Assembly (NCBI RefSeq): GCF_014648095.1
Contig: NZ_BMQL01000006.1
Location: forward strand, 62,001 to 126,000
DNA: 64,000 nucleotides
Origin: Deinococcus ruber
Lineage (GTDB): Bacteria > Deinococcota > Deinococci > Deinococcales > Deinococcaceae
Direction of reading: 5' to 3'
Shown here: in pieces, positions 37,080-45,937 of the stretch
How positions within the stretch are numbered: position 1 is the first letter of the stretch
Layout of the letters: every line of letters starts with the position of its first letter
Made by a program: the position numbers and the translations under genes
The notes under the pieces: generated by a model
What the model saw: the letters and a program-made list of their open reading frames with translations, nothing else
The model's database searches: none
What the model was told of the DNA's origin: nothing

Positions 37080-37871
37080 TCAGTACCCTGCCGAGGCGGT
37101 GGAAACGGTGCCGCGCAGATCGTTCAGCACCTGCCGGGCCGCTCCTTCCAGCAGCGCGAAGTCGGATCCGGCCGTCACGAAGGTGTAGCCCAGCGCGACG
37201 GCGTGGCGGGCCAGCTCGCCGCCCTGGGTGAAAATGCCGGGAATCAGGCCGCGCTGCCGGGCTGCCTGGGCGATGTGGGCCACTGCGGGCGCGGCCTCGC
37301 CCACGCTGAAGTCGAGGGTGGCCTGCCCGGTCAGGCTGAGGCTCAGATCGGCGGGGCCGACATACACGCCGCTCAGCCCCGGCGTGTCCAGAATGCTGTC
37401 CAGATTCTCCAGCGCCTGCGCGGTTTCGATCATCGCAAAGATCAGCGTCTGGGTATTCGCGTGCTGCGCGTAGTCGGAGCCGTGTATCAGCCGGGCGCGG
37501 GTGGGGCCGTAACTGCGCCCACCCGCCGGAGCGTAGCGGCAGGCATGGACGAGGGCGGCAGCCTGCTCGGGCGTGTCGATCATCGGGCAGATGACGCCAG
37601 CGGCTCCGGCGTCCAGCGCCCGCATCAGATCGGGTGGATGCAGCCACGGCACGCGCACCAGCGGCACGGCTGACGTGGCGGCGATGGCCTGGAGCGTGCC
37701 CACCAGCCCGCCGTCTCCGATCAGGCCATGTTGCAGATCGATGGTGAGCGCGTCGTAGCCCGCCCGGCCCATCAGTTCTGCACTGACGCCGCCCGGCAGG
37801 TGCAGCCAGCCGTTCAGCACCGTTTCTCCGGCAGTCCAGCGGGCCTGCAACGATCCCAACGCTTCAGGCAT
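37080..37871 (-). CDS. HpcH/HpaI-family class II aldolase
   Basis: A 263-aa aldolase of the pyruvate-dependent HpcH/HpaI/RhmA family. The catalytic His sits in TIDLQHGL (H48), a substrate Arg in PLVRVPW, and metal ligands in AMIETAQAL (E) and VGPADLSLSLTG (D). Such enzymes split 2-keto-3-deoxy or 4-hydroxy-2-oxo acids into pyruvate and an aldehyde, which suggests that the pathway makes a keto acid. The start overlaps the hydrolase gene by 8 bp, and a 219 bp gap separates it from the HpsN-like gene downstream. Confidence 0.88.
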   Translation of the reverse strand: MPEALGSLQARWTAGETVLNGWLHLPGGVSAELMGRAGYDALTIDLQHGLIGDGGLVGTLQAIAATSAVPLVRVPWLHPPDLMRALDAGAAGVICPMIDTPEQAAALVHACRYAPAGGRSYGPTRARLIHGSDYAQHANTQTLIFAMIETAQALENLDSILDTPGLSGVYVGPADLSLSLTGQATLDFSVGEAAPAVAHIAQAARQRGLIPGIFTQGGELARHAVALGYTFVTAGSDFALLEGAARQVLNDLRGTVSTASAGY

Positions 37872-38544
37872 ACGAGGTCACCCCCTGCACAGCATTGCCA
37901 CGAAACAGGATGTCCGACAGCACGTCTGGTGCGTCCAGCGGCAGATAATGCCCGGCTCCGGGAACGATCCTGAGATCGGCCTGAGGAGCCAGCGCCTTCA
38001 TCTCCTCGCTCAGATGTGGCGGCGTCACCGTGTCGTCCTGGCCTGTCAGCAGCGTCAGCGGGCCAGTCCAGCTGGAGAGCGTGGGTCGGCTGTCGGGGCG
38101 CGAACGCAACAGCTGAAGCTGCTCGAGAAACACCTGCGGCCCGGTTTGCTGCGCCATCTCCAGCAACTGCTGGCGGTGCGGGCCGCTGCTGAGTTCTGCG
38201 ATCAGTGTGCCGAATTCTCCGGCCTGCACGCGTTCTTGCTGCTCTTCCCAGAGGTGAAGCTGAGCTGCGCTCGGCGCATGCGGATTGGCACTTATCAGCG
38301 TCAACTGGGCGACACGTTCCGGTGCCAGCCGCAACACCTCGAAGGCCACGATGGCCCCCAGCGAAAAGCCCACCAGATGAACGCGGCCCTGCACGCCTTC
38401 CAGCGCTCTGGACGCTGCATCGGCCAGCGAATGACCCCGAATGTTCCGCACCTGCGTTCCGCCCGGCAGCGACAGGCCGCTCCACAGCACGTCGCTGCAC
38501 AGGGTTCCGGGCAGCAGCAGCGCTGGCATGGCCGAGGCGTTCAT
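37864..38544 (-). CDS. Alpha/beta hydrolase
   Basis: A 226-aa alpha/beta-hydrolase-fold protein. The oxyanion region is LLLPGTLCSDVLW, the nucleophile elbow GFSLGA (S61), and the acid and His are in LLTGQDDTVTPP and VPGAGHYLPLD. No signal peptide is visible. It overlaps the aldolase by 8 bp and follows the cupin by 4 bp, so it is co-translated with them. It probably opens an ester, lactone or thioester intermediate; the true substrate is not known. Confidence 0.85.
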   Translation of the reverse strand: MNASAMPALLLPGTLCSDVLWSGLSLPGGTQVRNIRGHSLADAASRALEGVQGRVHLVGFSLGAIVAFEVLRLAPERVAQLTLISANPHAPSAAQLHLWEEQQERVQAGEFGTLIAELSSGPHRQQLLEMAQQTGPQVFLEQLQLLRSRPDSRPTLSSWTGPLTLLTGQDDTVTPPHLSEEMKALAPQADLRIVPGAGHYLPLDAPDVLSDILFRGNAVQGVTSYA

Positions 38545-38548
38545 TTCG

Positions 38549-39172
38549 CTACTCGTCTCCGAACTGGTGAAGCATCTGTTCCTCCAGTTCGGAGAAATTG
38601 TCAGGCTTGATCATCTTGCCGCTTTCGCTGGCCTCGAACCCGTATTCACGCGCCCGCTGGATCACGTCGGGTGCCCAGTACGGGTCTTTGCCCTCATAGG
38701 CCTCGTGCTTTTCCAGCACCGCAAAAATCCAGCTCTCGCCCTCGTCGATACACTCGAAGCCCCGCCACAGCTGTGCCGGAAGGGTGATGTAATCGAATTC
38801 CTCCAGAATCGTCTCGCCGTCTACCTTGTCGGGCGTGCTGCCCCAGTAAAAGCGCCAGCGGCCCCGGAGCGGCAGAAACGACTCGATGTAATCGTGGGTG
38901 TGATACGCCGGGCCGTTGCCCTGCCGCGCCCGAACCACGCCCACCTGAAAGCCGTGCGGCGAGGTGATGAACGGCTCGTAGGCGTCGTTTTCGCTGGCCG
39001 TGTCCCCGATCACCGCGTAATTGTGGCGCTGGTGGCCGGGCAGGATGCTGTCGATGAACATCAGCGGAATTGGACGCGATTTCAGGTCGCGGAAGCGAAC
39101 CACATTCCCGGTCATCACGCCGAGATCTTCGGTGGGGGCGGGGGTCGAAGGGGCGTCGGGGGCCTGGGTCAT
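38549..39172 (-). CDS. Cupin-domain protein
   Basis: A 207-aa protein with a cupin core. The metal-site pattern is GPAYHTHDYIESFLPLRG (H-x-H...E), followed by GRWRFYWG and the strand TLPAQLWRGFECID. The N-terminal 30 residues are Ala/Pro-rich. The closest description is a small cupin-type isomerase, dioxygenase or sugar-acid enzyme; no function is assigned. It is the first gene of the minus-strand arm, just behind an operator-bearing promoter. Confidence 0.75.
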   Translation of the reverse strand: MTQAPDAPSTPAPTEDLGVMTGNVVRFRDLKSRPIPLMFIDSILPGHQRHNYAVIGDTASENDAYEPFITSPHGFQVGVVRARQGNGPAYHTHDYIESFLPLRGRWRFYWGSTPDKVDGETILEEFDYITLPAQLWRGFECIDEGESWIFAVLEKHEAYEGKDPYWAPDVIQRAREYGFEASESGKMIKPDNFSELEEQMLHQFGDE

Positions 39173-39312
39173 GGCGTCTCCTTGGAGTGGATTCTGCTGG
39201 AGGAGGAACCCGGACGATCAACGCGGGAACGACCTCCAGTACACGGGGGGTAAGGGGGCGGACGGGTCTTTCGGCAGAGAACGAAGGCGACCAGGCCGCC
39301 GTCCCTGCTGTG

Positions 39313-39326
39313 TGCATACGTATGCA
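39313..39326. promoter_or_regulatory. LacI-type operator O1 (TGCATACGTATGCA)
   Basis: A perfect 14 bp palindrome identical to O2. It lies immediately downstream of the minus-strand -10, so the bound repressor would cover the start site. Confidence 0.78.
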
Positions 39327-39327
39327 T

Positions 39328-39356
39328 ACCGTACTCCCCGCTTTCCGGTTCGTCAA
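39328..39356 (-). promoter_or_regulatory. Promoter of the cupin-to-SDR arm
   Basis: On the minus strand TTGACG (39356-39351), a 17 bp spacer and TACGGT (39333-39328), with operator O1 starting two bases downstream. Confidence 0.65.
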
Positions 39357-39578
39357 GACAGGCGCAGCTCTGTCACATCAGGTTCACAGGAGGACGATTT
39401 TTACCGTCAGCAGCGCTCTTCTGAAGGTGTGTCCGCCTCAGAACGGACACCGCACCGGGCTGTATCTGAAAGGAGGCAGACACAGCGCCGCAGCTCGCAG
39501 AAAGGCCGAAAACGGTGGCTGGGCAGTGCTGCGCGGGAAGGTGCAACGCCTGAAGTGAGCTGGACAACTGTGAAGCAC

Positions 39579-39608
39579 TTGACAAACCCAAAACATGACA
39601 ACTATGGT
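39579..39608 (+). promoter_or_regulatory. Promoter of the sugar ABC arm
   Basis: TTGACA (39579-39584), an 18 bp spacer and TATGGT (39603-39608). Operator O2 begins 4 bp downstream, the same layout as on the opposite strand. Confidence 0.65.
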
Positions 39609-39611
39609 GTA

Positions 39612-39625
39612 TGCATACGTATGCA
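39612..39625. promoter_or_regulatory. LacI-type operator O2 (TGCATACGTATGCA)
   Basis: Identical to O1 and centred about 299 bp from it, covering the expected start of the plus-strand promoter. Two identical operators at this distance could allow looping by a tetrameric regulator. Confidence 0.78.
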
Positions 39626-40076
39626 GAGCAGAACCAAACCGGTTTGCGCCACCAGAATGATCTGAGAAAGACATGGTGAGAGCAGAAGATTCCGGTTGGG
39701 TTTTTGCAACACAACGTATCCGTTCGCAGTCCTGGCCCGGTTCCGACCGAATCTTTTCCGGCGTTCCTGCCGCCATCCGCGCCTTGACTCCTCGTTTTGG
39801 GCCACCTCCTTGTGTTGGGCCAGTTCGACACGACATCTCGATGAAGACCGGAAGACAGAGACCGGCATACAGCGGCTGCCGATGAACACGTGTCCATTTC
39901 CTGCGAGACACAGAACGGCATCCGGAAGTGGCTGACCTCATGCAGCCTTCTCCAGCACCAGGCCCGGTACGCCTCCGTCAACTGCGCTCCTCCGGCACCG
40001 ATGGCCGCCTGTACTTCCAGCACGCTTCAGCACGTCGCAGACCTCGCAGCAGTCACCTCGTCAGGAGGGCATACAT

Positions 40077-41453
40077 ATGCAGAAAGCAGGCAAGTCAGTG
40101 AAGCAGCGGGTGGGACTGTCCCTCGGACTCCTGGGTGTTCTGACCCTCGGCGTTGCCGTGCCCTCATTGGGCAGCGCTCAGGGCAGCACGCCCTACGGCC
40201 TCAAGGCAGGCAAGCCCTATAACGGCACCAAGCTCAAGTTCCTGATCTGCTGTCTGGGAGCGGGGCAGTTCGCGCAGCTTGCCAAACTGACCGGCGAGGG
40301 CGGCGAGTTCAACCAGCTGACCGGCATCAGCGTGCAGTGGGAGAACACGCCCTACGAGGCGCTTCAGCAGAAGGAACTGGTGGAGGCTACCACCGGCAGC
40401 ACCTACGACGCCGTGGCCTGGGTCGACGCCTGGGGCGAGGCCATCAAGCCCTACCTCGTCTCGCTGAACGACCGCATCAAGACCGACCACATCAATCTGC
40501 GCGACTACCCCAGTGCGTACGTTCAGGCGGCCACCGACAGCAGCGGCAACATCATCGGCATGCCGTTCCGTGGGCACCCGCTGGTGCTGTTCTACCGCAA
40601 GGACATCTTCACCAACCTGCGCCTGCCGGTGCCGCGTACGTGGCAGCAGGTCGAGGCCACCGCGCAGCTCATTCAGAAGCGCATGCCCGGCACCGTGGGT
40701 CTGTCGGCCATGTACGGCGTGAATGCCGGGCAGAACCTCTTCAACTGGGTCAGCATGCTGTGGGGCAACGGCGGCGACATCCTCGACAAGGGCGGCCACC
40801 CGATCTTCAACAACGACAAGGGCATGCAGGCCACCCAGTTCTATATCGACCTGCTCCGCAAGGACAAGGTGGTTCCGGCAGCAGCCACCACCTTCGGTGA
40901 GCCGGAGTCGTCCAGCCAGATCCTTCAGGGCAAGGCGGCCATGTGGGTCGGCTGGTGGTGGTACTGGTCGAAGTTCTCCGATCCGAAGCAGGTGGCGTCC
41001 AGCGTGCTGAACAACGTCGGCTTCTCGCCCGCGCCCGGCTGGGCTGGCGGCACCACCCAGAATTACGGGCTGGTCTGGCCGGTGGGCATCTTCAAGAACT
41101 CCAAGAACCAGGACGCGGCCTGGGAGTTCATCAAGTACGTCAGCAATACCGACGTGCAGAAGAAGGTGGCCTCCAACCGCAGCGACCTCGCACTGGCCGA
41201 CAACACCATCGTTACCTTCTCGGGCATGAACGATCCCAAGGTGAACGCGGCCAACGGCGGCATTCCCAAGGTCGGCGGTCAGGCCCTCCGCAGCGCCCGC
41301 ACGCTGCCACAGGTGCGCTCGTGGGCCGAAATTCAGAGCGTGCTGGAAATCGGCATCAACAAGATGTCGACCGGTGCCGACGTGAAGGCCACCCTCGACG
41401 GCATGGCGCGGGACGTGGACGCCATCCAGAAGCGGGCCGGCTACTACAAGTAA
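40077..41453 (+). CDS. Sugar ABC importer, substrate-binding protein (family 1)
   Basis: A 458-aa extracellular solute-binding protein of the MalE/family 1 group, with a signal peptide (RVGLSLGLLGVLTLGVAV, cleavage near GSAQG). The body shows typical family segments: YNGTKLKFLICCLGAG, YDAVAWVDAWGEAIKPYLVSL, GMPFRGHPLVLFYRKDIF. The ATG at 40077 follows AGGAGG. It heads a two-permease cassette. It probably captures the sugar or polyol degraded by the cluster; ligand is unknown. Confidence 0.88.
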   Translation: MQKAGKSVKQRVGLSLGLLGVLTLGVAVPSLGSAQGSTPYGLKAGKPYNGTKLKFLICCLGAGQFAQLAKLTGEGGEFNQLTGISVQWENTPYEALQQKELVEATTGSTYDAVAWVDAWGEAIKPYLVSLNDRIKTDHINLRDYPSAYVQAATDSSGNIIGMPFRGHPLVLFYRKDIFTNLRLPVPRTWQQVEATAQLIQKRMPGTVGLSAMYGVNAGQNLFNWVSMLWGNGGDILDKGGHPIFNNDKGMQATQFYIDLLRKDKVVPAAATTFGEPESSSQILQGKAAMWVGWWWYWSKFSDPKQVASSVLNNVGFSPAPGWAGGTTQNYGLVWPVGIFKNSKNQDAAWEFIKYVSNTDVQKKVASNRSDLALADNTIVTFSGMNDPKVNAANGGIPKVGGQALRSARTLPQVRSWAEIQSVLEIGINKMSTGADVKATLDGMARDVDAIQKRAGYYK

Positions 41454-41796
41454 GCAAGTAAGGCAGTATTCGGGTTGATTCCAGTTCCTCTGGACGTCAA
41501 TCCGGCCGACAGGAGTAGGCATGATGACGTGCTTCCGTGGTCGCAACGCAGGCCCCAAAGCCCACAGGCTGCGCGGGTAGGCAGCGGAGCACGGAGAGTG
41601 CCTGACACTGGGAGGGCTGGGGTCGCCCTGGCCCTCTCACTGTTGTGTCAGGCCCGTTTAAGGAGCTCCTTGATCCCCTTGAGGGTATTCGAGCAGAGCG
41701 AGTAAGGACAGAAGGACGTCCTGGCGAGAGTGGAGGGATGAAGCGTTGTTGGCACAGTCCCGAAATGGCAGCCAGGCTGGCCTTAAGAGGTGAGCG
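41454..41796. other. 343 bp gap inside the ABC cassette
   Basis: No gene is seen. It contains a 12 bp perfect palindrome, AAGGAGCTCCTT, at 41660-41671, and a small CCCT/GGG hairpin after it. Gaps of this kind after a binding-protein gene can hold a hairpin that lets the binding protein be made in excess; here this is only a suggestion. Confidence 0.4.
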
Positions 41797-42744
41797 ATGG
41801 AACTTCCCCAAACAGCCGCCAAGAGTGCGCCGCCCGCCCTGACGAGCCGCGCCGGGAGCCGCAAGACCGGGCAGCTCAGAAACGGTGGACTCCGCTGGGC
41901 GCTGCTCGGCCCGGCCCTGGTGGTCATTCTGGTCACGGTGGTGTATCCGCTGGCGTCGTCGCTGATTACGTCGTTCCGCGACTGGCGACTGATCTATTCG
42001 CCCACGCCCGGAGCCTTCGTGGGAGCCGCCAATTACGCCCGCGCCCTGACCGACGCCGGATTTCTCAACAGCCTGCGCGTCAGCGGCGAATACATGCTGA
42101 TGTCGGTGAGCCTGACGCTGCTATTCGGGCTGGGCATCGCCCTGATTCTTTCCAAACCCACGCCGCTCAATATCTTCACCCGCGCCCTGCTGATCTTTCC
42201 CTTCGCGGTGGCCCCGGTGCTCAAGGGCTACAGCTGGCGCTTCATGCTCAATCCGGATTACGGCGTGTACGCCAAGATGATCGGCACCGTGATTCCGCCG
42301 CTCAAGGGCTATATCTGGCTGGGGCACGAGTTCAGCGCCCTGCTGAGCATCGTGATGTCGGAAGTGTGGGGCTGGGCACCGCTGTTCGCCCTGATGTTCA
42401 TCGGCGCGCTGGGGTCTATTCCCTCCGAGACGACCGAGGCCGCCAAGGTGGACGGCGCGACCAGCACGCAGATTTTCTTCCGCATCACCCTGCCGCTGCT
42501 GGCTCCGGTCATCTATATCGTGGCGCTCCTCAAGATCATCTCGGCCTTCAAAATGTTCGATCAGGTGGCGATCATGACCGGCGGCGGCCCCGGCGACTCG
42601 ACCCAGACGCTGTATTTTTACGTGTACCAGGTGGCCTTTCGCAACCTCGACATGGGCTACGCCTCGGCGGTGTCGTACATCCTGGTGGCGATCATGGGGC
42701 TGCTGGCCTTTCTGTACGTGCGCGTGCTGCTGAGGGATCACTGA
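41797..42744 (+). CDS. Sugar ABC importer, permease 1 (MalF-like)
   Basis: A 315-aa inner-membrane permease of the binding-protein-dependent (CUT1) family with six or so hydrophobic segments. The EAA loop is seen as TEAAKVDGATSTQIFFRITLP. The ATG at 41797 follows AGAGGTGAGCG. It precedes the second permease in an overlapping TGATG. No ATPase gene is beside it, so it probably borrows a shared MsmK/MalK-type ATPase. Confidence 0.87.
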   Translation: MELPQTAAKSAPPALTSRAGSRKTGQLRNGGLRWALLGPALVVILVTVVYPLASSLITSFRDWRLIYSPTPGAFVGAANYARALTDAGFLNSLRVSGEYMLMSVSLTLLFGLGIALILSKPTPLNIFTRALLIFPFAVAPVLKGYSWRFMLNPDYGVYAKMIGTVIPPLKGYIWLGHEFSALLSIVMSEVWGWAPLFALMFIGALGSIPSETTEAAKVDGATSTQIFFRITLPLLAPVIYIVALLKIISAFKMFDQVAIMTGGGPGDSTQTLYFYVYQVAFRNLDMGYASAVSYILVAIMGLLAFLYVRVLLRDH

Positions 42745-43607
42745 TGACGACCCTGGACACTCTGCCCACCTCCACGCCCAAGCGGGTGCCGCTGCGCCGC
42801 CGCCTGGAAGACGGTGCAGGCACGCTCGCCACGCTGGCCGTGATCTTCTTCGTGATGTTTCCGCTGGTCTGGATGGTGCTGACCGCCTTCAAAACCGAGG
42901 TAGACGCCTTTTCGACCAAGGTGTTCTTTCAGCCCACGCTCGACAACTTCCGGGCCATCTTTTCCGAGCCGACCTCGCTGGGGTCGCACATCTGGATCAG
43001 TGCGCTGGTGGCCTGCCTGACCGTCGCCATCACTGTGCCGCTGGGGGCCGCCGCCGCCTACGTGCTGGCCCGGCACCGCTTCCGGGGGCGCGAATCGCTG
43101 TCTCTGATCATCCTGATCACCCAGTTCATCCCGGCGGTGGTGGTCGCCATTCCGTTTTTCACGCTGTTCCGTTCGGCGGGCCTGATCGACACGCCCATCG
43201 CGCTCGTGATCATCTATCTGTCGTTCACGCTGCCCTACGCCATCTGGATGCTGCGCGGCTTCTTCGACGCGCTCCCGGTCGAGGTCGAAGAGGCGTCGTT
43301 CATCGACGGCTGCAACGAACTCCAGACGCTGCGGCTGGTCACGTTTCCGCTGGTGATGCCGGGCATTCTCGTTTCGGCGGTGTTCGCCTTCATCTCGGCC
43401 TGGAACGAGTATTTCTTCGCCCTGATCCTGACGCGCCAGAACTCGCTGACGCTGCCCATCGCCATCCAGAGCATCAGCGGGCCACGCGGCCCCGAATGGC
43501 AGCAGCTCGCGGCAGCGGGTCTGATCGTGATGGTGCCGATCATGGTGATGTCGCTGTTCATCCGCAAATACTTCGTGGAAGGCATCACGGTGGGCGCCGT
43601 TAAATGA
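42744..43607 (+). CDS. Sugar ABC importer, permease 2 (MalG-like)
   Basis: A 287-aa CUT1 permease with about six membrane segments (for example LATLAVIFFVMFPLVWMVL). The EAA loop is VEEASFIDGCNELQTLRLVTFP, and FISAWNEYFFALILTR is a typical family segment. The ATG at 42744 overlaps the previous stop (TGATG). A longer open frame upstream in the same register is a shadow of permease 1. It precedes the SnoaL-like genes by 164 bp. Confidence 0.87.
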   Translation: MTTLDTLPTSTPKRVPLRRRLEDGAGTLATLAVIFFVMFPLVWMVLTAFKTEVDAFSTKVFFQPTLDNFRAIFSEPTSLGSHIWISALVACLTVAITVPLGAAAAYVLARHRFRGRESLSLIILITQFIPAVVVAIPFFTLFRSAGLIDTPIALVIIYLSFTLPYAIWMLRGFFDALPVEVEEASFIDGCNELQTLRLVTFPLVMPGILVSAVFAFISAWNEYFFALILTRQNSLTLPIAIQSISGPRGPEWQQLAAAGLIVMVPIMVMSLFIRKYFVEGITVGAVK

Positions 43608-43771
43608 GGAAAGTAGTCAAATGAGGAAAGCCGTCAAATGAGGCCCGCGTGACGCAGAAGAAACGCACGCCCCCGCAGACCGAGTCCGTTCAGCCCGTAT
43701 CCGTTCAACCGGTATCGGCGCGTTCAGCCCGCAAGGTCAGTGCCCCGGCACGGCAACGCAAAAGGAAGATC

Positions 43772-44845
43772 ATGGAAGATACCGCGCCTCTCCCCGTGTT
43801 TGATTTCGCTAGCCGCCCCGACTATTCCGAATTTGCACTGGCCGCCAACACCGGACGCCGCCAGCCACTCCGGGGCTTTGACGAGGATTACACCGATATC
43901 GTGGACTACATCGTCCGGTGTACCCACAAGATCTGGGAAGAGAAGGCGGTCGGGCTGATCTATACCCACTACGCGCACAACATCCTGGTGCATTATTCCA
44001 GCGGCATCATGTACGGGCGCGAAGCGATGATGACCAACACGCTCCAGCGCATCGCCATGTACGCCGAACGCCGCGCCTACGCCGACGACGTGATCTGGAG
44101 CGGCAACGAGAATGACGGCTTTTACAGCTCGCACCGCGTTTCCAGCGTCGGCACCCACACCGGGTACAGCGAATACGGCCCCCCCAGTGGCCGCAAAATC
44201 CACCGCTGGGGCATTGCCGACTGCTTCGTGCGCGAGAACCGCATCGTGGAAGAGTGGCTCGCCTCCGATACCCTGACCGAGATTCGGCAGATGGGCTTCG
44301 ATCCGCTGGCCCTGGCGAAACGGACGGTGCTGCCGCGCACGCCCTGGACGCACGGCGAGATCGACCGCCTGCCCACCGGTCAGCAATCTCCGGAATTCGC
44401 TGCCGTGCCAGACGGCAGGGAAGACCCGCAGGGCTTCATCCGCGCCATTGTCCAGAACATGTGGAATGCCCGCCTGATCAATATGGTGCGCGAGCATTAC
44501 TCTGCCGGGCACGTCGCGTTCCTGCCCGACTCGCGCAAACTGTACGGGCACGGCGATTACGAGAATTTCGTGATTACCCTGATGGCCTGCTTTCCCGATC
44601 TGGCGGTCAATATCGACCACCATTGCATGCAGGGCGACGAGCGCGGCGGCTACCGCGTGGCGACCCGCTGCACCTTTCAGGGCACCCACGAGGGCTACGG
44701 GCCGTATGGCGCGCCCACCGGGCGGCGCATCTTCCTGATCGTCATCAGCCACCACATCGTCAGAAATGGCAAGATCGTGCAGGAATGGACGATCTTCGAT
44801 GAATACGCTCTACTCAAACAGTTATACGGCCATCTGGAGGCTTGA
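43772..44845 (+). CDS. Tandem SnoaL/NTF2-like protein 1
   Basis: A 357-aa protein of two SnoaL-like (NTF2-fold) domains. The duplication is visible in the strand GTHTGYSEYGPPSGRK of the first half and GTHEGYGPYGAPTGRR of the second. I chose the ATG at 43772, preceded by AAAGGAAG, because the paralogue begins in the same place (LPVFDFA.RPDY); an upstream GTG would add a 41-residue basic tail. SnoaL-fold proteins include polyketide cyclases, isomerases and hydratases as well as non-enzymes, so no reaction is assigned. The gene is followed 3 bp later by a close paralogue. Confidence 0.8.
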   Translation: MEDTAPLPVFDFASRPDYSEFALAANTGRRQPLRGFDEDYTDIVDYIVRCTHKIWEEKAVGLIYTHYAHNILVHYSSGIMYGREAMMTNTLQRIAMYAERRAYADDVIWSGNENDGFYSSHRVSSVGTHTGYSEYGPPSGRKIHRWGIADCFVRENRIVEEWLASDTLTEIRQMGFDPLALAKRTVLPRTPWTHGEIDRLPTGQQSPEFAAVPDGREDPQGFIRAIVQNMWNARLINMVREHYSAGHVAFLPDSRKLYGHGDYENFVITLMACFPDLAVNIDHHCMQGDERGGYRVATRCTFQGTHEGYGPYGAPTGRRIFLIVISHHIVRNGKIVQEWTIFDEYALLKQLYGHLEA

Positions 44846-44848
44846 TCC

Positions 44849-45937
44849 GTGACCACCGATTCCACCCTGCCCGTCTTCGATTTCGCCACCCGCCCCGATT
44901 ACGCCGAGTTCGTTCAGGCGGCGGGAAGTGGGCGCAGACACGCCCTGAGCGGCTTCGACGCCGATTACGTGGACATCGTGGATTATATCGTCCGGTGTAC
45001 CCACAAGATCTGGGAAGAGAAGGCCATCGGGCTGATCTATACCCACTACGCGCACAACGCACTGGTTCACACCGCCAGCGGGGGCAGCTTTTACGGGCGC
45101 GAACAGGTGGTGCAGAACACCCTGCAAAATCAGGCGATCTGGGGCGATCTGCGGGCCTACGCCGACGACGTGATCTGGGGCGGAGACGAGGAAACGGGCT
45201 ATTACACGTCTCACCGCCACGTCAACACCGCCACCCACACCGGCTACACCGAATACGGCCCGCCCACAGGCCGCAAAATTTTTTACTGGGGCATTGCCGA
45301 CTGCCTGATCCGCCGGAATCTGATCGTGGAAGAGTGGCTGACCCACGACGGCGTGACCATCATCAAGCAGATGGGCTATGACCCGCTGGCCCTGGCAAAA
45401 CGGACGGTGCTGCCCGCTTCCCCGCACACGCACGGCGAGATCGATCGCCTGCCCACCGGCCAGCAGTCGCCCGCGTTCGCCGTCGTGCCAGACGGCAGGG
45501 AAGATCCACAGGGCTTCATCCGCGCCATTATTCAGAATATGTGGAATGCCCGCCTGATCAATATGGTGCGCGAGCATTACGCCCCGACCGCCGTGGCCTT
45601 TGTGCCCGATTCGCGCAAGCTGTACGGGCACGGCGATTACGAGAATTTCGTGATTACTCTGATGGCCTGCTTTCCCGATCTGGCGGTCAATATCGATCAT
45701 CAGTGCGTGCTGGGCGACGCCGAGCGAGGGTACCGCGTGGCGACTCGCTGCACTTTTCAGGGCACCCACGAGGGGTACGGGCCGTATGGCGCACCCACCG
45801 GGCGGCGCATCTCGATGATCGTGATCAGTCATCAGAGTGTTCAGGACGGCAAGATCACGCGGGAATGGACGGTCTTCAACGAATTTGAACTGCTTAAGCA
45901 GCTTTACGGGCAGATCGGGGCGTTGGGTGCCCTCTGA
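44849..45937 (+). CDS. Tandem SnoaL/NTF2-like protein 2
   Basis: A 362-aa paralogue of the preceding protein, very similar through LPVFDFATRPDYAEF, VDYIVRCTHKIWEEKA, TVLP, THGEIDRLPTGQQSP and the C-terminal TFQGTHEGYGPYGAP. The GTG at 44849 follows GGAGG. The two form a recent-looking tandem duplication with partner residues such as SHRVSSVGTHTG/SHRHVNTATHTG changed in domain 1, so substrate or assembly may differ. No active-site residue can be assigned from sequence. Confidence 0.8.
   Translation: MTTDSTLPVFDFATRPDYAEFVQAAGSGRRHALSGFDADYVDIVDYIVRCTHKIWEEKAIGLIYTHYAHNALVHTASGGSFYGREQVVQNTLQNQAIWGDLRAYADDVIWGGDEETGYYTSHRHVNTATHTGYTEYGPPTGRKIFYWGIADCLIRRNLIVEEWLTHDGVTIIKQMGYDPLALAKRTVLPASPHTHGEIDRLPTGQQSPAFAVVPDGREDPQGFIRAIIQNMWNARLINMVREHYAPTAVAFVPDSRKLYGHGDYENFVITLMACFPDLAVNIDHQCVLGDAERGYRVATRCTFQGTHEGYGPYGAPTGRRISMIVISHQSVQDGKITREWTVFNEFELLKQLYGQIGALGAL

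Larger units (their letters stand above)
39173..40076. other. 900 bp divergent regulatory region of the catabolic cluster
   Basis: No convincing gene is present; short open frames here look non-coding. It contains the minus-strand promoter with operator O1 (39313-39356), about 220 bp of spacer, the plus-strand promoter with operator O2 (39579-39625), then a leader of about 450 nt to the binding-protein gene. I saw no recognised riboswitch in the leader. A third, imperfect half-like palindrome (GCATACATATGC, 40069-40080) overlaps the start codon of the binding protein. Confidence 0.6.

Noticed and set aside
41790..42743. Upstream extension of the second sugar permease frame
   Set aside because: It is a shadow of permease 1; the TGATG-coupled start at 42744 fits the family length.
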